This document shows, piece by piece, positions 58,442 through 64,000 of a DNA stretch of 64,000 bases. A model generated the notes under the pieces. That model did no database searches, had not been told where the DNA came from, and was given only the letters and a program-made list of their open reading frames with translations. The stretch is from Pectinophora gossypiella. Lineage: Eukaryota; Arthropoda; Insecta; Lepidoptera; Gelechiidae. The position numbers were made by a program, and so were the translations under genes. Positions within the stretch are counted from its first letter, which is position 1, and every line of letters starts with the position of its first letter. The stretch lies in the NCBI RefSeq assembly GCF_024362695.1, contig NC_065415.1, positions 7,047,438-7,111,437 on the forward strand, given 5' to 3'.

Positions 58442-61400
58442 CTAGATTTCGCGTGGTTCGCTCGCAGCAAGCTGCTCGCGTGTCCTGTATAAGTTCGTAG
58501 CTTTGTATGGCGGCCATCTTGTTTTTTGCCGGCGATTGAATTTGACCAAGACTCGAATAGGTCACGTGAAATCAAAAATGTTCTAGGTGCTACAGTTTTG
58601 CCAGGCCGTAGGGTGTCTCCCTGATGCGGAGCAGTTTTCCAAGATGACGTTCCGATCACACCCCTATACATCATTTTTACAACCGAGATACTTTCTGGAA
58701 AAACAAAAAATTATATGGCGGCCATCTTGTTTTTCCGCCATTTTGATTTTTTTCACCGGCGATAGAATTTGACCAGGATTTTAAAAGATCTCGTGAAAAT
58801 CAAAAAGTTCCAGATGCGATAGGTTAGCCAGGCGGTAGGGTGTCTTCCTGATGCGGAGCAGATTTCAAAGCTCGAGAAGTACTTCCATACTCAACATGAC
58901 ATTCCGATTACACCCCCATACATTGTTTTTACCTCTAAGACATTTTTCTGAAAAAACAAAATTTTGTATGGCGGCCATCTTGTTTTTCCGCCATTTTGGT
59001 TTTTTTCTTGTTCCAGGTGCGATAGGTTAGCCAGGCCGTAGGGTGTCTTTCCTGATGCGGAGCAGTTTTTCAAGATTGAGAAGTATTTTTATACTAAACA
59101 AGACGTTCCGATTACAACCCCATACACAGATTTTACCTTCGAGACATTTTCTGGAAAAATAAAATTTTGTATGGCGGCCATCTTGTTTTTCCGCCATTTT
59201 GTTTTTTTTTCAACGACAATACAATTTGACCAAGAATTAAATAGGTTTTGTGAAAAAAGAATCGTTCCAGGTGCGATAGTTTTGCCAGGCCGTGGGGTGT
59301 CCCCCTGATGCGGAGCAGTTTTCCAAGATCGAGAAGTACTTTCATACTCAACAAGACGTTCCGATTACATCCCCATACATCATTTTTACCCCCGAGGCAT
59401 TTTCGGGAAAAACGAAACTTTGTATGGCGGCCATCTTGTTTTTCGGCCATTTTGTTTTTTTTTTTCTCCGGCGATAAAATTTGACCAAGATTTAAAAAGG
59501 CCTCGTGAAAAAAGAATCGTTCCAGGTGCGATAGTTTCGCCAGACCGTAGGGTGTCTCCCTGATGCGGAGCAGATTTCAAAGATCGAGAAGTACTTCCAT
59601 ACTCAACATGATGTTTCGATCACATTCCTCATACATCATTTTTACCCCCGAGGCATTTTCGGGAAAAACTAAAATTTCGTATGGCGGCCATCTTGTTTTT
59701 CCGCCATTTTGGTTTTTTTTCACCGGGGATTGAATTTGACCAAGATTTAAATAGGTTTCGTGAAATCAAAAATGTTCCAGATGCGATAGTTTTGCCAGGC
59801 CGTAGGGTGTCTTCCTGATGCGGAGCAGATTTCAAAGATCGTGAAGTACTTCCATACTCAACATGATGTTTCGATCACACCCCAATACATCATTTTTACC
59901 TCTGAGACATTTTCTGGAAAAACAAAAATTTGTATGGCTGCCATCTTATTTTTCGGCCATTTTGTTTTTTTTTCACTGGCGATTAAATTTGACCAAGACT
60001 TTAATAGGCTTCGTGAAAACAGAAAAGTTCCAGGTGCGATAGTTTCGCCAGGCTGTAGGGTGTCTCCCTGATGCGGAGCAGCTTTCGAAGATCGAAAAAT
60101 ATTTCCATACTCAACATGATGTTTCGATCACATTCCTCATACATCATTTTTACCCCCGAGGCATTTTCGGGAAAAACGAAAATTTTGTATGGCGGCCATC
60201 TTGTTTTTCCGCCATTTTGTTTTTTTTTCAGCGGGGATTGGATTTGACCAAGATTTAAATATGTTTCGCGAAAGAAAAATTGCTCCAGGTTTTATAGTTT
60301 TGCCAGGCCGTAGGGTGTCTCCCTGATGCGGAGCAGGTTTTCAAGATCGAGAAGTATTTCCATACTCAACAATACGTTCCGATTACACCCCCATACACAG
60401 TTTTTAACCACGAGACATTTTCCGGAAAAATAAAATTTTGTATGGCGGCCATCTTGTTTTTCCGCCATTTTGTTTTTTTTCAACGACAGTACAATTTGAC
60501 CAAGAATTAAATAGGTTTTGTGAAAAAAGAATCGTTCCAGGTGCGATAGTTTTGCCAGGCCGTGGGGTGTCCCCCTGATGCGGAGCAGTTTTCCAAGATC
60601 GAGCAGTACTGAAATACTCAACATGACGATCCGATCACATTCCTATACATCATTTTTACCCTCGAGGCATTTTCAGGAAAGACGAAAATTTTGTATGGCG
60701 GCCATCTTGTTTTTCCGCCATTTTGGTTTTTTTTCACCAGCGATTGAATTTGACCAAGATTTAAGGAGGTTTCGTGAAAACAAAAAAGTTCCAGGTGCGA
60801 TAATTTCGCCAGGCCGTAGGGTGTATCCCTGATGCGGAGCAGTTTTTGAAAACCTGGAAGTATACCCGTACTCTACATGACGTTCCGATCAGAACCCTCA
60901 TACATCATTTTTATCCCAGAGGCATTTTCAGGAAAAACGAAAATTTTGTATGGCGGCCATCTTGTTTTTCCGCCATTTTGGTTTTTTTTCACCGGGGATT
61001 GGATTTGACCAAGACTTTAATAGGCTTCGTGAAAACAATAAAGTTCCAGGTGCGATAGTTTCGCCAGGCTGTAGGGTGTCTCCCTGATGCGGAGCAGCTT
61101 TTGAAGATCGAAAAGTATTTCCATACTCAACATGATGTTTCGATCACATTCCTCATACATCATTTTTACCCCCGAGGCATTTTCGGGAAAAACTAAAATT
61201 TCGTATGGCGGCCATCTTGTTTTTCCGCCATTTTGGTTTTTTTTCTCCGGGGATTGAATTTGACCAAGATTTAAATAGGTTTCGTGAAAAAAATATTGCT
61301 CTAGGTTTTATAGTTTTGCCAGGCCGTAGGGTGTCTCCCTGATGCGGAGCAGTTTTTCAAGATCGAGCAGTATTGAAATACTCAACATGACGATCCGATC

Positions 61401-62776
61401 ACATCCCTATACATCATTTTTACCCTCGAGGCATTTTCAGGAAAAACGAAAATTTTGTATGGCGGCCATCTTGTTTTTCCGCCATTTTGATTTTTTTTCA
61501 TCGGCAATAAAATTTGACTAAGATTTGAATAGGTTTTGTGAAAAAATAATCGTTCCAGGTGCGATAGTTTTGCCAGGCCGTAGGGTGTCTCCCTGATGCG
61601 GAGCAGTTTTCCAAAATCTAGAAGTTTTCCCATACTCTCTGGGAGGTCCAGATCACACCCCCATACACAATTCTTACCCCCGAGACATTTTCTGGAAAAA
61701 CAAAAATTTGTATGGCGGCCATCTTGTTTTTCCGCCATTTTGATTTTTTTTCACCGAAAATAGAATTTAACCAAGACTTTAATAGGCTTCGTGAAAACAA
61801 AAAAGTTTCATGTGCGATAGTTTCGCCAGGCTGTAGGGTGTCTCCCTGATGCGGAGCAGCTTTCGAAGATCGAAAAGTATTTCCATACTCAACATGATGT
61901 TTCGATCACATTCTTCATACATCATTTTTACCCCCGAGGCATTTTCGGGAAAATCGAAAATTTTGTATGGCGGCCATCTTTTTTTCCCGCCATTTTGATT
62001 TTTTTTCAACTACGATAGAATTTGACCAAGAATTAAATAGGTTTTGTGAAAAAAGAATCGTTCCAGGTGCGATAGTTTTGCCAGGCCGTGGGGTGTCTCC
62101 CTGATGCGGAGCAGTTTTCGAAGATCCAGCAGTATTTTCATACTCGACATGACGTTCCGATCACACATCCTATACTTCATTTTTACCCCCGAGGCATTTT
62201 CAGGAAAAACGAAAAATTTGTATGGCGGCCATCTTGATTTTCCGCCATTTTGATTTTTTTTCACCGGCGATTAAATTTGACCAAGATTTAAATAGGTTTC
62301 GTGAAAACAGAAAAGTTCCAGGTGCGATAGTTTTGCCAGGCCGTAGGGTGTCTCCCTGATGCGGAGCAGATTTTCAAGATCGAGCAGTATTTCCATACTC
62401 AACAATACCTTCCGGTTATACCCCCATTCACAGTTTTTACCCCCGAGACATTTTTTGAAAAAACATTTTTTTGTATGGCGGCCATCTTGTTTTTCCGCCA
62501 TTTTGTTTTTTTTTCACCGACAATAGAATTTGACCAAGATTTAAACAGGTTTCGTGAAAAAAGAATCGTTCCAGGTGCGATAGTTTTGCCAGACGGTAGG
62601 GTGTCTCCCTGATGCGGAGCAGTTTTCCAAGATCTGGAAGTTTTCCCATACTCACCGGGAGGTCCAGATCACACCCCCCATACATCATTTTGACCCCCCG
62701 ACGCTCCTTCTGGGAGAACAACCCTGTCAGTGAGTCAGTCAGTCAGTACATGGGTTTGTAGCTATATATAGTATAA
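58442..62776 (-). repeat. array unit D, 17 monomers
   Basis: The 4335 bp unit has marks from 58620 to 62608. One spacing (58847-59051) is about 204 bp, where the ttttttttcacc...aatttgacc segment is deleted. The head-proximal monomer also differs (tgtcctgtataag after the head). Confidence 0.85.
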
Positions 62777-64000
62777 CTAGATGTCGCGTGGTTCGCTCGC
62801 AGCAAGCTGCTCGCGTGTCCTGTGTTAGTTCGAAACTTTGTATGGCGGCCATCTTGTTTTTTTTAGGCGATAGAATTTGACCAAGACTTAAATAGGTCTC
62901 GTGAAATCAAAAAAGTTCTAGGTGCTATAGTTTTGCCAGGCCGTAAGGTGTCTCCCTGATGCGGAGCAGTTTTCCAAGATGACGTTCCGATCACACCCCT
63001 ATACATAATTTTTTCACCCGAGACATTTTCTGGAAAAACAAAAATTTATATGGCGGCTATCTTGTTTTTCGGCCATTTTGTTTTTTTTTCACCGGCGATA
63101 AAATTTGACTAAGATTAAAATAGGTTACGTGAAAACAAAAAAGTTCCAGGGGCGATAGTTTCGCCAGGCCGTATGATGTCTCCCTGATGCGGAGCAGCTA
63201 TCGAAAACCCAGACGTATTTTCATACTCGACATGACGTTTCAATCACATTTCTATACATAATTTTTTCCTCCGAGACATTTTCAGGAAAAACTAAAAATT
63301 TGTATGGCAGCCATCTTGATTTTCCGCCATTTTGATTTTTTTTCACCGGCAGTAAAATTTGACCAAGGTTTAAATACGTTGTGCGAAGAAAGAATTGTTC
63401 CATGTGCGATAGTTTCGCCAGGCCGTAGGATGTATCTCTGATGCGGAGCAGTTTTCCAAAATATGGAAAGTTTCCCATACTCGACGGGAGGTCTAGATTA
63501 CAACCCTATACACAGTTTTTACCCCTGAGACATTTTTTGGAAAAACAAAATTTTGTATGGCGGCCATCTTGTTTTTCCGCCATTTTGATTTTTTTTCACC
63601 CACAATAGAATTTGATCAAGATTTAAATAGGTTTTGCGAAAAAAAAATTGATCCAGGTATAATAGTTGCGCCAGGCCGTAGGGTGTCTCCCTGATGCGGA
63701 GCAGTTTTCCAAGATGACGTTCCGATCACACCCCTCTACATATTTTTTGACCTTGAGGAATTTTCTAGAAAAACAAAATTATGTATGGCGGCCATCTTGT
63801 TTTTTTTTTTCACCGGCGATAAAATTTGACGAAGATTTAAATAGTTTTTGTGAAAACAAAAAAGGTCCAGATGCGATAGTTCCACCAGGCCGTAAGGTGC
63901 CGCCCTGATGCGGAGCAGCTTTTAAAGATCGAGAAGTATTTCCATACTCCACAAGACGTTCCGATTACAACCCTATACACAGTTATTTTCCCCGAGACAT
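62777..64000 (-). repeat. array unit E, partial, at least 5 monomers
   Basis: It starts with the same head as the others and shares the tgtcctgtgttagttcg variant with unit D, so D and E look most closely related. The window ends inside the unit. Confidence 0.85.

Larger units (their letters stand above)
53012..64000 (-). mobile_element. higher-order tandem array of Helitron-like units
   Basis: Five head-to-tail units start at CTAG positions 53012, 54329, 55399, 58442 and 62777. On the plus strand each unit opens with ctagatgtcgcgtggttcgc (ctagatttcgcgtgg in unit 4) and a gcagcaagctgc hairpin. Complete units close with cgacgctccttctgggagaa (or a one-base variant), a (gtca/gtga)n stretch and tatata. 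Between lie roughly 228/254 bp monomers numbering 5, 4, 12, 17 and at least 5. On the minus strand the hairpin precedes CTAG|T, which fits a Helitron 3' end. No transposase is encoded, and the many KMAAIQ-type ORFs are repeat translations. The array runs off the window. Confidence 0.75.

Noticed and set aside
53016..63908. Many ORFs of 60-118 codons on both strands in the array
   Set aside because: They are translations of the same monomer in different frames (KMAAIQ, QDGRHT and similar), appear on both strands, and have no start or domain logic. They are repeats, not genes.
53012..64000. CRISPR-like regular repeats
   Set aside because: Monomers are 228-256 bp with no short conserved repeat separated by unique spacers, and the window is eukaryotic.

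Overview
This is a window of nuclear DNA from an insect, almost certainly a moth or butterfly. It is AT-rich and holds one spliced gene in a background of repeats. The repeats include several tRNA-derived SINE families of the lepidopteran type, non-LTR retrotransposon remnants whose 3' tails look lepidopteran, foldback/MITE elements and Helitron-like elements. No operons, Shine-Dalgarno sites or long intact ORFs were seen, so this is not bacterial. Most short ORFs are chance or repeat translations.

Region 1 to 32.7 kb has no host gene that I can support. It is a mosaic of SINE copies (called here S1, S1b, S2, S3 and S4), three copies of a MITE with roughly 80 bp inverted ends, dimeric foldback elements, a near-perfect palindrome with 217 bp arms (22113-22657), a PIF/Harbinger-like remnant (21385-21925), and 5'-truncated non-LTR retrotransposon tails (14686-15578 and 25389-25679).

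Region 32.7 to 42.5 kb holds the one clear gene: an eight-exon, plus-strand rhodopsin-like (class A) G-protein-coupled receptor. I reconstructed it from seven consistent GT-AG introns. It has all seven membrane segments, the DRY motif and NPxxY, but not the aspartate typical of amine receptors or the CWxP tryptophan. The 498-codon reading frame ends at a TGA, and the same frame then stays open for another 142 codons of gene-like sequence. Intron 2 is 5.5 kb, swollen by transposons that include an FP-like ORF1 fragment and a reverse-transcriptase fragment.

Region 42.5 to 53 kb is intergenic. It carries a non-autonomous Helitron (47134-48821) sitting in a (TA)n tract, with an internal 134 bp minisatellite, and more SINEs.

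Region 53.0 to 64.0 kb (and beyond the window) is a higher-order tandem array. Five head-to-tail units share the same head and tail but hold 5, 4, 12, 17 and at least 5 copies of a roughly 228/254 bp monomer. Each monomer carries two ATGGCGG cores resembling the YY1/Pleiohomeotic binding site. This array, the receptor's in-frame stop and the long palindrome are the most interesting points.
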